This document shows positions 8,576-16,932 of a DNA stretch of 45,032 bases, piece after piece. This stretch comes from Tepidanaerobacteraceae bacterium (lineage in GTDB: Bacteria; Bacillota; Thermosediminibacteria; Thermosediminibacterales; Thermosediminibacteraceae): contig JASUSP010000008.1 of the NCBI GenBank assembly GCA_030446005.1, forward strand, positions 1-45,032, given 5' to 3'. The position numbers and the translations under genes are program-made. Each line of letters begins with the position of its first letter. The stretch's first letter is position 1. The notes under the pieces were generated by a model that was not told the DNA's origin, ran no database searches, and saw only the letters and a list, made by a program, of their open reading frames with translations.

Positions 8576-9207
8576 TCGAAGAGGTAGGAATTGTTACTAA
8601 ATTGGTCGGGTCTTCTTCGGGAGCCCTGATTACCATTTCATGTAAAAAAGTACTGGAAGACCTCCAGGTCGGCGACAGTGTTGCGGTCAACGGGGTATGC
8701 CTGACAGCCAGGGATGTCAGAAACGATTCCTTCGTGGCCGACATTATGCCGGAAACTTTAAGAAGCACAACTTTGAGCGAGCTTTCGGCGGGCAAACGAG
8801 TAAATCTTGAAAGGGCTCTAAAAGTGGGAGGTAGGTTTGGCGGGCACATGGTCTTGGGCCATGTGGACGGCGTTGGTAGAATACTTAGAACTTATCCCGA
8901 AGGAAACGCGGTGGTGTTTGAGATAGGCGTGCCGCCGGAGCTGATGAAATATATTGTACCCAAAGGTTCCGTAGCCGTAGACGGCATCAGCCTGACCGTC
9001 CAGGCGGTGAGTATCCATGGATTTTCAGTTTCTATAATACCCCACACCCTCAATGCTACGGTCCTCCAGTACAAAAACCAGGGAGACACTGTAAACATTG
9101 AAACTGATATTATAGGAAAGTACGTAAGGGAGTATCTGTTAAACCTCAAGGAGAGCACTTCGGGAAAAGGCCTGACTGCTGAAATGCTCAAGTCTTACGG
9201 CTTTTAG
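8560..9207 (+). CDS. ribE: Riboflavin synthase, alpha chain
   Basis: This 215-residue enzyme dismutates two molecules of 6,7-dimethyl-8-ribityllumazine to riboflavin. Two lumazine-binding repeats are visible: the first starts MFTGIIEEVG, and the second starts around GHMVLGHVDGVGRI at about residue 96. Length is normal for the family. ATG 8560 is preceded by GGGGGATCC and lies inside the end of ribD, so coupling is likely. It works with the RibH product encoded two genes downstream. Confidence 0.95.
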   Translation: MFTGIIEEVGIVTKLVGSSSGALITISCKKVLEDLQVGDSVAVNGVCLTARDVRNDSFVADIMPETLRSTTLSELSAGKRVNLERALKVGGRFGGHMVLGHVDGVGRILRTYPEGNAVVFEIGVPPELMKYIVPKGSVAVDGISLTVQAVSIHGFSVSIIPHTLNATVLQYKNQGDTVNIETDIIGKYVREYLLNLKESTSGKGLTAEMLKSYGF

Positions 9208-9261
9208 CCGGTTCAGGGCTGCTTTTTCAACCTTAGAGTCCAAAGAGGAAGGAGAAAATCG

Positions 9262-10464
9262 ATGTCTGGGGAATTTAAATTCAATACAATTGAAGAAGCC
9301 ATAGAGGACATTAAGCAGGGTAGAATGATAATTGTCGTCGACGACGAGGACAGGGAAAACGAGGGGGATCTTGTCATGGCTGCGGAAAAGGTAACGCCGG
9401 AAGCCATAAGTTTTATGGCAATTCACGGCCGCGGCCTAATATGCGTCCCCATTACGAAAAAAAGGGCTGAAGAGCTTGACCTGCCCTTGATGGTTGGCAA
9501 TAACACCGACAATATGGGCACCGCATTCACGGTTTCGGTAGATTACGTCGGAAATTCCACTGGCATATCAGCTTACGATAGGGCCGATACAGTAAAGGCG
9601 TTGATCGATCCGGCCACAAAACCACAGGACCTGCGCCGCCCAGGCCACATATTTCCCCTGATAGCCAGGGACGGCGGAGTGTTAAGGAGGGCTGGACACA
9701 CCGAAGCGGCCGTAGACCTTGCTCGATTGGCAGGTCTTTATCCGGCCGGCGTTATCTGCGAAATAATGAAGGACGACGGTACCATGGCAAGGCTCCCAGA
9801 CCTTATGAGTTTTGCCAAAGAATGGGGATTAAAAATAATTACAATAGAAGACCTCATAAGGTACCGCAAAGCCAGAGAAAAGCTGGTGAGGCGGGTGGCA
9901 GAAACGCTCTTGCCTACCGATTACGGCGAATTCAAACTGATATGCTATGAAGACATCATTACTTCCGAGACCCATCTGGCGCTCATGAAGGGAGAGGTGA
10001 AGGAGGGCGACGTACCCCTGGTGCGCGTGCACTCGGAATGCCTTACCGGAGATGTTTTCTCTTCACAGCGCTGCGACTGCGGTCCTCAATTGAGGACGGC
10101 CATGAAGTTAATTCAGGAAGAAGGAAAAGGTCTGATTCTCTATATGCGCCAGGAGGGCAGAGGTATAGGGCTTGCTAACAAAATAAGGGCATACGCTTTG
10201 CAAGATGCAGGATTCGATACGGTGGAAGCCAATCTGAAGTTAGGGTTTCCTCCCGACCTTCGGGATTACGGCATAGGTGCGCAGATACTCAAGGACCTGG
10301 GGGTTGAAAAGATGCGCCTTCTTACCAACAATCCTAGGAAGGTAGTGGGCCTTGCAGGTTACGGCCTTGAGATAGTGGAGCGTATACCGCTCAAAATCCC
10401 GCCTACTAAAAGCAACGCAAGGTACCTGGAAACCAAAAAAGAAAAGCTGGGTCACTGGCTATAA
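9262..10464 (+). CDS. ribBA: Bifunctional DHBP synthase / GTP cyclohydrolase II
   Basis: This 400-residue fusion supplies both branches of riboflavin synthesis. Residues about 1-200 are 3,4-dihydroxy-2-butanone 4-phosphate synthase ([40 protein letters not shown]). Residues about 205-400 are GTP cyclohydrolase II, with zinc cysteines in [18 protein letters not shown] and the catalytic [10 protein letters not shown]. It starts at ATG 9262 after AGGAAGGAG. It lies 54 bases after ribE and 21 bases before ribH. Confidence 0.97.
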   Translation: MSGEFKFNTIEEAIEDIKQGRMIIVVDDEDRENEGDLVMAAEKVTPEAISFMAIHGRGLICVPITKKRAEELDLPLMVGNNTDNMGTAFTVSVDYVGNSTGISAYDRADTVKALIDPATKPQDLRRPGHIFPLIARDGGVLRRAGHTEAAVDLARLAGLYPAGVICEIMKDDGTMARLPDLMSFAKEWGLKIITIEDLIRYRKAREKLVRRVAETLLPTDYGEFKLICYEDIITSETHLALMKGEVKEGDVPLVRVHSECLTGDVFSSQRCDCGPQLRTAMKLIQEEGKGLILYMRQEGRGIGLANKIRAYALQDAGFDTVEANLKLGFPPDLRDYGIGAQILKDLGVEKMRLLTNNPRKVVGLAGYGLEIVERIPLKIPPTKSNARYLETKKEKLGHWL

Positions 10465-10485
10465 CAGGAAGGAGGAGGGTCTCAA

Positions 10486-10968
10486 ATGCCCAAAATTATC
10501 CAGGCCAAACTGACCGCAGAAAACCTGAGATTCGGCATTGTTGTCAGCCGTTTCAACGAACTCATCACCGGCAAGCTGCTCGAGGGGGCGCTGGACTGCT
10601 TGCTGCGCCACGGTGCCCAAGACGAGGCTATCGAGGTTTACTGGGTGCCGGGGAGTTTCGAGATCCCTCTTACGGCGAAAATAATGGCAGAGAGCGGGCG
10701 TTTCGATGCAGTAATCTGCCTAGGTGCCGTCATAAGGGGTGCGACGCCTCATTTCGATTACGTTGCGGCCGAAGTTTCTAAAGGGATTGCTTTAGTATCT
10801 CTCGAAACAAAGGTGCCCACCATCTTCGGCGTCCTGACTACCGACACCATAGAACAGGCAGTGGAGAGAGCGGGCACCAAGGCGGGAAATAAGGGATGGG
10901 ATGCGGCGCTGACAGCTATAGAGATGGCCAACCTTAAGAAATTACTACCTACTAAAAGCGGCGAATAG
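10486..10968 (+). CDS. ribH: 6,7-dimethyl-8-ribityllumazine synthase
   Basis: This 160-residue lumazine synthase condenses the butanone phosphate with the ribityl pyrimidine. Family segments are [18 protein letters not shown] near the N-terminus, [26 protein letters not shown] and [17 protein letters not shown]. The length is standard. AGGAAGGAGG lies upstream of ATG 10486. It is the last gene of the operon, and its stop codon lies in the loop of the terminator hairpin. Confidence 0.96.
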   Translation: MPKIIQAKLTAENLRFGIVVSRFNELITGKLLEGALDCLLRHGAQDEAIEVYWVPGSFEIPLTAKIMAESGRFDAVICLGAVIRGATPHFDYVAAEVSKGIALVSLETKVPTIFGVLTTDTIEQAVERAGTKAGNKGWDAALTAIEMANLKKLLPTKSGE

Positions 10969-10977
10969 CCGCTTTTT
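10955..10977 (+). terminator. Terminator after ribH
   Basis: AAAGCGGC (10955-10962) pairs with GCCGCTTT (10968-10975), followed by a short T-run to 10977 and more T after three A. The ribH stop codon begins in the loop. Confidence 0.75.
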
Positions 10978-10988
10978 AAATTTTTCGC

Positions 10989-11018
10989 GGGAACATATTA
11001 CCATAAAATATGAGTCCC
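10989..11018. repeat. Imperfect inverted repeat upstream of ftsE
   Basis: GGGA (10989-10992) and CATATT (10994-10999) pair with AATATG (11007-11012) and TCCC (11015-11018), around a 7-base loop with an A/A mismatch and one bulged base. It sits in the 115-base gap between ribH and ftsE and could be an operator or a second hairpin. I see no convincing -35/-10 pair for ftsE here. Confidence 0.4.
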
Positions 11019-11083
11019 GAGAGGGAAGGAATTTTGGGATTTGTGTCGAACTAAAAAAATAGTTGATGAGGAGTGGATTGAAA

Positions 11084-11779
11084 GTGCAACACATTATAGA
11101 AATGGTTGGAGTTTCCAAAATATACCCGGGCGGGTGTGCAGCCCTTAAGGATATCAATGTAAAGATAGGAAAGGGCGAATTTGTCTTTCTTGTGGGCCCG
11201 ACCGGGGCGGGAAAATCTACATTTCTCAAGCTCCTTTTTCGCGAGGAATTACCTACCCGAGGCCAGATTTTTATAAACGGAAAGAATATTACCCGTTTGA
11301 AGCCGAAAGAAGTGCCTTATTTGCGGAGAAGATTGGGAGTCGTATTTCAGGACTTCAGGTTGCTTCCCCAAAAGACCGTTTATGAAAATGTGGCCTTCGC
11401 GATGGAAGTTATAGAGGCGTCTCCAAGGGAAATCAGAAGAAGAGTGCCCAAGGTTATAGAAATGGTAGGGCTTTCTCATAAAATGAACTCAAGGCCCCAC
11501 GAGCTTTCGGGAGGAGAACAGCAGAGAGCGGCACTGGCGAGGGCTCTGGTCAACAATCCGGACGTAATCATTGCCGATGAACCTACGGGCAATCTGGACC
11601 CTGATACTTCCTGGGAGATAATGAAATTGCTGGATGAAATAAATAAAAAAGGCACGACGTTAATTGTTGCCACCCATGCTAAGGAACTCGTAGACGCCAT
11701 GAAAAAAAGGGTTCTGCAACTGGAAGACGGACGACTGGTCAGAGACGAAGAGAGAGGGGTTTACTGCTGTGAAACTTAG
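11084..11779 (+). CDS. ftsE: Cell-division ATP-binding protein FtsE
   Basis: This is the ATPase of the FtsEX complex, which couples ATP hydrolysis to activation of peptidoglycan hydrolases outside the membrane. Visible are Walker A GPTGAGKS, the Q-loop VVFQDFRLLP, the signature LSGGEQQRAALARA, Walker B VIIADEPTGNLD and the H-loop ATHAKE. GTG 11084 is chosen because GAGGAG lies 10 bases upstream and it gives the usual FtsE N-terminus. TTG 11078 and ATG 11066 are possible alternatives. It overlaps ftsX by 11 bases. Confidence 0.95.
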   Translation: MQHIIEMVGVSKIYPGGCAALKDINVKIGKGEFVFLVGPTGAGKSTFLKLLFREELPTRGQIFINGKNITRLKPKEVPYLRRRLGVVFQDFRLLPQKTVYENVAFAMEVIEASPREIRRRVPKVIEMVGLSHKMNSRPHELSGGEQQRAALARALVNNPDVIIADEPTGNLDPDTSWEIMKLLDEINKKGTTLIVATHAKELVDAMKKRVLQLEDGRLVRDEERGVYCCET

Positions 11780-12641
11780 AACCATCCGCTACTTTTTCAG
11801 GGAAGCTTTCGTGAACCTTTTCCGGAACGGGTGGATGAGTTTAGCTTCCATAGGAGCCGTGGCTTCGGCTTTGATAATATTCGGCTCTTTTTTGATGATT
11901 TCTATAAACTTTGACTACATAGCAAAAAATGTGGAGTCTCAGGTGGAGATTACCGCTTACGTCGAGGATTCGGTAGACAAGCTTAAGATAAACCAGATTG
12001 AATATAACATAAAAAGTATTGATGGGGTCAAAGAGGTCGTCTTTGTGTCGAAGGAACAGGCTTTAGAGGAATTCAAAAAACAGGTAGGCGAGGAACTGCT
12101 GGAGGGCATAGAAAATCCGCTACCCAACTCCTTTCGCGTTAAGGTTGAAACTCCGCAGGAAGTAGCGGGAGTGGCGGAAAGGATACAGAAAATAGATGGT
12201 ATAGAAGAGGTAAAATACGGCAAGGGTGTGGTAGAAAAGCTGTTTAAAATTACTTACTGGATGAGGCTTGTGGGTTTAGCCGTAATGGCGATTTTCGCCG
12301 CGATATCGGTTTTCATCATATCGAACACCATAAAGATTACGGTTTTTTCCCGGCGCAGGGAGATAAGCATAATGAAGTATATCGGTGCTACCGACTGGTT
12401 TGTGCGATGGCCTTTCCTGATTGAAGGCATGCTGCTTGGCTTTACCGGTTCGCTTATTGCAATTGCGCTGCTGGCGACTGGCTACAGCTATTTGTACGAT
12501 ATGGTTAAAATGAATGTTCCGATGATTTCCCTTCTGCCCATAGAAGAATTTTACGATTACAGTCTGGGGCTGCTTCTAATGGGGACCGTTTTAGGTGCCT
12601 TCGGCAGCGGCTTTTCGATAAGAAAATTTTTGAGGGTCTAG
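11769..12641 (+). CDS. ftsX: Cell-division protein FtsX
   Basis: This 290-residue membrane partner of FtsE has one N-terminal membrane segment (about 24-45), an extracellular domain (about 50-165) and three C-terminal membrane segments (about 170-280). The SRRREISIMKYIGATDWFVRWPF stretch between the second and third segments is typical of FtsX. GTG 11769 lies within the end of ftsE, indicating translational coupling. The extracellular domain probably recruits the M23 protein encoded next. Confidence 0.95.
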   Translation: MKLRTIRYFFREAFVNLFRNGWMSLASIGAVASALIIFGSFLMISINFDYIAKNVESQVEITAYVEDSVDKLKINQIEYNIKSIDGVKEVVFVSKEQALEEFKKQVGEELLEGIENPLPNSFRVKVETPQEVAGVAERIQKIDGIEEVKYGKGVVEKLFKITYWMRLVGLAVMAIFAAISVFIISNTIKITVFSRRREISIMKYIGATDWFVRWPFLIEGMLLGFTGSLIAIALLATGYSYLYDMVKMNVPMISLLPIEEFYDYSLGLLLMGTVLGAFGSGFSIRKFLRV

Positions 12642-12664
12642 TTGTCGAAGGGAGGTTTGCGGTT

Positions 12665-13810
12665 TTGGAAAAACGCCGAGCCTGCAACATTTTGGGTTTA
12701 CTTTTGGCCGTTTTTTATTTCATAACTTCGATGGTGCCAGCCAGTGCAGGCGACCTGCAGGATTTAAAAAACCAGCAAAGCAAGATATCCAAAAAGATAC
12801 AGGAGATAAAAAATTCCTTGATAAAAGTCAACGCCCAAAAAAATAACGTTGCAGAAGAACTCGAAGCGATAGAAAAGGACCTTCAAGAGACGCAAAGAGA
12901 GCTTGCCGCTACCGAGGCGCAGTTACGACTCACCCAGCAAAGGCTGGCCATTACCCAGCAGGAGCTCAAAAAAGCCGAAGAAGAAGTGAAAAAGCAGGAA
13001 AATGACCTGAAGACGAGGCTGCGGGCGATGTACAAAAGGGGGCCCGTGGATTATCTGGAGGTAATGCTTGAGGCTACAAGTTTTTCGGACTTTTTGACTC
13101 GAATAGATATGGTAAAGCGCCTTTTGGATTACGACAAAGGGCTTCTCATGGATTATCAGGCGAAAAAAGAATTGGTGGAAAAGAAAAAAGCCGAGCTGGA
13201 AGCCCAGCGCCAGGCCATTGCCCGGCAGTACCAAATCATAAATACCCACAGGGCGAAACTGGCTTCCCGCCAGCAGGACCGACAAAGGCTTTTGGCGGAG
13301 CTGGAAGAGCAAAGAAGGGAATACGAGCGCCAGCAAGATCAGCTAGAAGAGGAATCCAGGAAAATAGCGGAAATGATTAGGCAAATTCAGGCGAGAAACT
13401 CAAAAGGTTACGTCGGAACCGGAATATTTCAGTGGCCCGCTCCCGGTTCCAGGAGAATTACTTCGGATTACGGCTGGCGCGTTCATCCGGTATACAAATC
13501 CAGACGTTTCCATACGGGGATAGACATAGGTGCTCCCATGGGGTCTAATGTGGTAGCTGCCGACGACGGCGAGGTGATATACGCCGGCTACTATGGCGGA
13601 TACGGTAATACCATAATCGTCGACCACGGAGGTGGTATTTCAACGCTTTATGCTCACCTGTCCAAGATTTTGGTGAGTGAAGGCCAGAAGGTAAAAAGAG
13701 GGCAGAGAATCGGCCTTGTGGGCAGCACCGGCATCTCTACGGGGCCGCACCTTCACTTTGAAGTGCGCAAGGACGGTCAGCATGTAAGCCCGTGGAATTG
13801 GGTAAAATAA
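12665..13810 (+). CDS. EnvC-like murein hydrolase activator (coiled coil plus M23)
   Basis: This 381-residue exported protein has a signal peptide (residues 1-28, ending near PASAG), a long coiled coil (about 30-255) and a C-terminal LytM/M23 domain (about 265-381). The zinc-site residues are present (HTGID and HLHF), so it may be an active endopeptidase rather than only an activator. The position directly after ftsX fits a role as the extracellular effector of FtsEX. The TTG 12665 start is supported by AGGGAGG at 12649-12655, 9 bases upstream. Related proteins in Bacillus include CwlO and in Proteobacteria EnvC; the exact substrate bond is not readable. Confidence 0.9.
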   Translation: MEKRRACNILGLLLAVFYFITSMVPASAGDLQDLKNQQSKISKKIQEIKNSLIKVNAQKNNVAEELEAIEKDLQETQRELAATEAQLRLTQQRLAITQQELKKAEEEVKKQENDLKTRLRAMYKRGPVDYLEVMLEATSFSDFLTRIDMVKRLLDYDKGLLMDYQAKKELVEKKKAELEAQRQAIARQYQIINTHRAKLASRQQDRQRLLAELEEQRREYERQQDQLEEESRKIAEMIRQIQARNSKGYVGTGIFQWPAPGSRRITSDYGWRVHPVYKSRRFHTGIDIGAPMGSNVVAADDGEVIYAGYYGGYGNTIIVDHGGGISTLYAHLSKILVSEGQKVKRGQRIGLVGSTGISTGPHLHFEVRKDGQHVSPWNWVK

Positions 13811-13812
13811 TA

Positions 13813-13821
13813 TGGTATAAT
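13813..13821 (+). promoter_or_regulatory. Extended -10 promoter before the ctpB-like gene
   Basis: TGGTATAAT is a consensus extended -10 lying just downstream of the M23 gene stop. No clear -35 is visible. It would give the protease and MinJ-like genes transcription independent of ftsEX. Confidence 0.6.
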
Positions 13822-13867
13822 AAAATGAACAAAAAATTTTAGAAAGAAAAGTTAGGGGATTTGACGG

Positions 13868-15091
13868 ATGCTGACCGAAACCAAAAAAATATTGAGGACG
13901 TCAATTACATATCTTATCGTGTTCGCCGTTGCGTTCTCATTAGGGGCTGCTATCGGGGTCAAGCCCCTTTCTGCTTTAAAAGAAAAGCCTCTTTCTGAAG
14001 CACAACCGGCTAAATCCGGTGAGGTTTCCGAGCTCAAACCCGCTTTAGAGGTGTTAAATTACATACGCGAAAGGTACGTAAAAGATGTTCCAACGGAAAT
14101 TCTTGTTCGCGGAGCGATAAATGGGATGGTTCAGGCGCTGGAGGACCCCTATTCGGTATTCATGGAACCTGAAGAATTTGAGGATTTTATGATTTCCGTC
14201 AACGGCAGTTTCGAAGGAGTCGGACTTTCCCTGGACGTGGACGATAAAACGGGTTCGGTGATAGTGATAGCTCCTATAGAAGGAACACCGGCGCACAAAG
14301 CTGGTATTCGCCCGCGGGATAGAATAGTCAAGGTTAATGACGTGGAGCTAAAGGGAAAGAGCCTTGACGAAGCCGTAAGGTTACTGCGCGGCAAAAAAGG
14401 TACTAAGGTCACCATTTACGTAGAAAGACCGGGGGTGAAGGAGCTTTTAAAATTCGAGCTCGTAAGGGATAGCATAAGGCTGAAAACGGTAAAGTGGGAT
14501 ATACTAGAAGATGAAATAGGCTATGTGAGGATATCCTCCTTTGATTCTTATACCCCTGTGGAATTCCATGATGCCATCATGGCATTACAGCAAAAGGGAG
14601 TGAAGGCACTGGTGCTGGACCTCAGGGACAATCCCGGGGGAGCTCTCGACGCGGCAGTACATGTGGCGGATATGCTTATGGGCAAAGGGCTTGTAGTCTT
14701 CACCAGGGACAGATACGGACATCGGCTGGAAGAGTACTACTCAGACCAGGCAAGTCTTGAGCTTCCTCTGGCGGTGCTTATAAACGAAAACAGTGCCAGC
14801 GCTGCTGAAATTGTTTCGGGAGCACTGCAGGACACCGGGAGGGCGGTGCTGGTGGGGAAAAAGACCTTCGGAAAAGGCACCGTGCAGGAACTCGTGCCTT
14901 TGAGCGACGGGTCGGGCCTGAAGATGACCATTGCGAAATACTATCTGCCCAGCGGCAGGTCTATTGACGGGAAGGGAGTAGAACCCGACGTAGAGGTGTC
15001 TTTGGGAAAAACGGAAAGCTCATTTGAGATTCCCAGAAGTAAGGATGGGCAGCTAAAAAAAGCTGTAGAAGTACTGAAAACAAAACTTTGA
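13868..15091 (+). CDS. C-terminal processing protease, S41 family (CtpB-like)
   Basis: This 407-residue membrane-anchored serine protease has an N-terminal membrane segment (about 14-36), a PDZ domain (about 105-185) and the S41 catalytic core. The catalytic Ser311 (NSASAAE) and Lys336/Gln340 (FGKGTVQ) have the same spacing as in Bacillus CtpB. It should work on the outer face of the membrane, cutting substrate C-termini. The order ftsE-ftsX-ctpB-minJ is conserved in Bacillus. There CtpB takes part in sporulation signalling; that role here is inference. Confidence 0.93.
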   Translation: MLTETKKILRTSITYLIVFAVAFSLGAAIGVKPLSALKEKPLSEAQPAKSGEVSELKPALEVLNYIRERYVKDVPTEILVRGAINGMVQALEDPYSVFMEPEEFEDFMISVNGSFEGVGLSLDVDDKTGSVIVIAPIEGTPAHKAGIRPRDRIVKVNDVELKGKSLDEAVRLLRGKKGTKVTIYVERPGVKELLKFELVRDSIRLKTVKWDILEDEIGYVRISSFDSYTPVEFHDAIMALQQKGVKALVLDLRDNPGGALDAAVHVADMLMGKGLVVFTRDRYGHRLEEYYSDQASLELPLAVLINENSASAAEIVSGALQDTGRAVLVGKKTFGKGTVQELVPLSDGSGLKMTIAKYYLPSGRSIDGKGVEPDVEVSLGKTESSFEIPRSKDGQLKKAVEVLKTKL

Positions 15092-15103
15092 GGAGAAGGG
15101 TGC

Positions 15104-16342
15104 ATGTTTCCACTGTTTCGAATAATCCGCTTCATTTTAGAAGGTTTGCCGCTTTCGATGGCTAACCCCTTCTTTTGGACGGTAATTTTAATAATTTGGC
15201 TGCAGTACAAAAGGACCGCTGACTTGGAAGAAAAGATATTCGGGTTCGTAAGAGTAAGCCCGGGAAGGAAAGTTCTGTACTCTGTTTTAGCTGGGTTTTT
15301 AGGCGGCATAATTGGGAGCTTGATGATAGTGTTCCTGGGTATAAGCATAACCGAAGCCGGACTAACCTACGTCTGGCCGCTTGCGATTATTCTAATGCTT
15401 ATACATCCGCGCTTTATGTGTTTTTCCTATGCGGGCGGCATAGTTTCCCTTATTTCTCTTCTGTTCGGCTTTCCCAAAGTCGATGTGGCAGGACTCATGG
15501 CCCTGGTTGGTGTTCTTCACCTGGTGGAAAGCCTGCTGATTTATACTACGGGTGATTTGAATAGTGCGCCTATTTTTGTTCAAGACAAAAAATACGGGGT
15601 AATAGGTGGTTTTTCTCTTCAGGAGTTTTGGCCTGTGCCGATTATGATGCTGGCGGTTGTTGCTGAGCAGCTACCAATACAGGATATGGTCAACATGCCC
15701 GAATGGTGGCCAATCGTCAAACCTCCGGCTGAGATTCTTGAAAGAGGAGATATAGTATACCTGATGATGCCGGTGGTAGCTGCGTTGGGATACGGGGACA
15801 TAGCGCTATCCAGGACACCCAGGGCAAGGAGCCGCTCATCGGCCGTAAACCTCCTGTTTTTCAGCACCATCCTGCTATTGCTTTCCGTAATAGCATCAAG
15901 GATACCGGCCTTTAAATATTTAGCCGCCCTTTTTGCCCCTCTGGCCCATGAGGCTTTGATAATTTACGGGAAGAAAAAGGAAAGGCAAAGTCCACCCCTT
16001 TTTGCACCTCCCGAAAGGGGAGTCAGGGTCTTGGACCTGTTGAAGGGTTCCCCTGCTGAAAAATTGGGGATAGAACCCGGAGACGTGCTGCTCGCTATAA
16101 ACGGACGGCAAATCGACGATGAAGAAGACATAAGGATGATAAAAGAAACCAGGCCTACTTACGTATGGTTGGATGTGATAAAGCCTGAGGGTGAATTTAA
16201 AACAGTGGAGATGACCGCTTACCCGGAAGGTATAGGAATGTTAGGGGTGCTCGTCGTTCCAAAAGACCAGGATGTGCCTTTTGTGGTTGTGGAAGAAAAA
16301 GGCATGATTGAATGGCTAAAAAAACTTATAAAGAGGAAATAA
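15104..16342 (+). CDS. MinJ-like multi-spanning PDZ membrane protein
   Basis: This 412-residue protein has about eight hydrophobic segments in the first 290 residues and a cytoplasmic C-terminal PDZ domain (about 303-385, around RVLDLLKGSPAEKLGIEPGDVLLAINGR). The architecture and the position just after the CtpB-like gene match Bacillus MinJ, which bridges DivIVA and MinD at the division site. Sequence similarity to MinJ is weak across the family, so the assignment rests on layout and gene order. It lies 12 bases after the protease gene and is followed by a terminator. Confidence 0.75.
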   Translation: MFPLFRIIRFILEGLPLSMANPFFWTVILIIWLQYKRTADLEEKIFGFVRVSPGRKVLYSVLAGFLGGIIGSLMIVFLGISITEAGLTYVWPLAIILMLIHPRFMCFSYAGGIVSLISLLFGFPKVDVAGLMALVGVLHLVESLLIYTTGDLNSAPIFVQDKKYGVIGGFSLQEFWPVPIMMLAVVAEQLPIQDMVNMPEWWPIVKPPAEILERGDIVYLMMPVVAALGYGDIALSRTPRARSRSSAVNLLFFSTILLLLSVIASRIPAFKYLAALFAPLAHEALIIYGKKKERQSPPLFAPPERGVRVLDLLKGSPAEKLGIEPGDVLLAINGRQIDDEEDIRMIKETRPTYVWLDVIKPEGEFKTVEMTAYPEGIGMLGVLVVPKDQDVPFVVVEEKGMIEWLKKLIKRK

Positions 16343-16365
16343 GAAGGTAATGAAATTAAATTCAG

Positions 16366-16388
16366 AGCTGCTCTGTGCAGCTTTTTTT
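16366..16388 (+). terminator. Terminator of the division cluster
   Basis: AGCTGC (16366-16371) pairs with GCAGCT (16377-16382) around a 5-base loop, followed by seven T to 16388. Confidence 0.88.
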
Positions 16389-16514
16389 ATTGGATTTGAA
16401 TAAAAGTCAAAGGTACGTGGGAAAATATGTATAGAAGGGAGGTATGGAATGAAAGCAACTTTAAAAATTTAGGATAAAATTAAGAAAATTTGAGGTTATT
16501 TATAACTTACATAC

Positions 16515-16543
16515 TTGATAAATTTTTTACGATATGATATAAT
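16515..16543 (+). promoter_or_regulatory. Strong sigma-A promoter of the 65-residue gene
   Basis: TTGATA (16515-16520) and a consensus TATAAT (16538-16543) are separated by exactly 17 bases, with TG at 16535-16536 as an extended -10. The leader is about 60 bases. Just upstream, at 16449-16472, a seven-codon frame follows a good GGGAGG; it may be a gene-start relic. Confidence 0.85.
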
Positions 16544-16612
16544 GATTGTGAAAGAAATAACAGTCTTAATCTGGTTTAAAAAATACAATATACAAAGATA
16601 GGAGGGATAACA

Positions 16613-16810
16613 GTGACGCGGCAACAGTACTTAGAGCGGGAAAGAGATATGCTCCTCAGAGCATATATTACCGCTTCGGAAGAAGAGAAAAAGCAAATTA
16701 TGCTAAAGATTATGAACATAGATTCCATGCAGGAAGGCAAAGATACCTACGGGCAAAGGTCAGCAGGATTTTTTACCCGTCGGCGGAATAAAATAATCTA
16801 CGTGAATTAA
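16613..16810 (+). CDS. Small charged protein of unknown function
   Basis: This 65-residue protein has no family that I recognise. It is highly charged: residues 1-40 look like one or two amphipathic helices rich in Glu, Arg and Lys, and the C-terminal 20 residues are basic with an aromatic tail (GFFTRRRNKIIYVN). There is no membrane segment and no cysteine. GTG 16613 follows AGGAGGG (16600-16606) with 6-base spacing. It has its own strong promoter and terminator, so it is a monocistronic unit between the division cluster and prdR. A small regulator or nucleic-acid-binding protein is possible, but this is a guess. Confidence 0.75.
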   Translation: MTRQQYLERERDMLLRAYITASEEEKKQIMLKIMNIDSMQEGKDTYGQRSAGFFTRRRNKIIYVN

Positions 16811-16821
16811 CTGGAATAAAC

Positions 16822-16852
16822 ATGGAGAGGAGTCAATCCTCTCCATTATTAT
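16822..16852 (+). terminator. Terminator after the 65-residue gene
   Basis: ATGGAGAGGA (16822-16831) pairs with TCCTCTCCAT (16837-16846) around a 5-base loop. The following T-tract is interrupted (TTATTATTTATT). It separates the small gene from the sigma-54 promoter of prdR. Confidence 0.75.
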
Positions 16853-16875
16853 TTATTGTAAGAATCTGATAAAGA

Positions 16876-16892
16876 TTGGCACAAATATTGCA
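16876..16892 (+). promoter_or_regulatory. Sigma-54 promoter of prdR
   Basis: TTGGCACAAATATTGCA matches the -24/-12 consensus, with GG at 16878-16879 and GC at 16890-16891 exactly 10 bases apart. Transcription should start near 16902, giving a leader of about 30 bases. No sigma-A promoter is evident between the upstream terminator and the gene. Confidence 0.9.
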
Positions 16893-16932
16893 TTCTCCTT
16901 TCATCATAAACGAACCAATGGAGGTAAACGGA

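Noticed and set aside
16876-16932. An N-terminal extension of prdR from TTG 16876
   Set aside because: These bases contain the -24/-12 promoter and lie before the expected transcript start. A proper ribosome site precedes ATG 16933.
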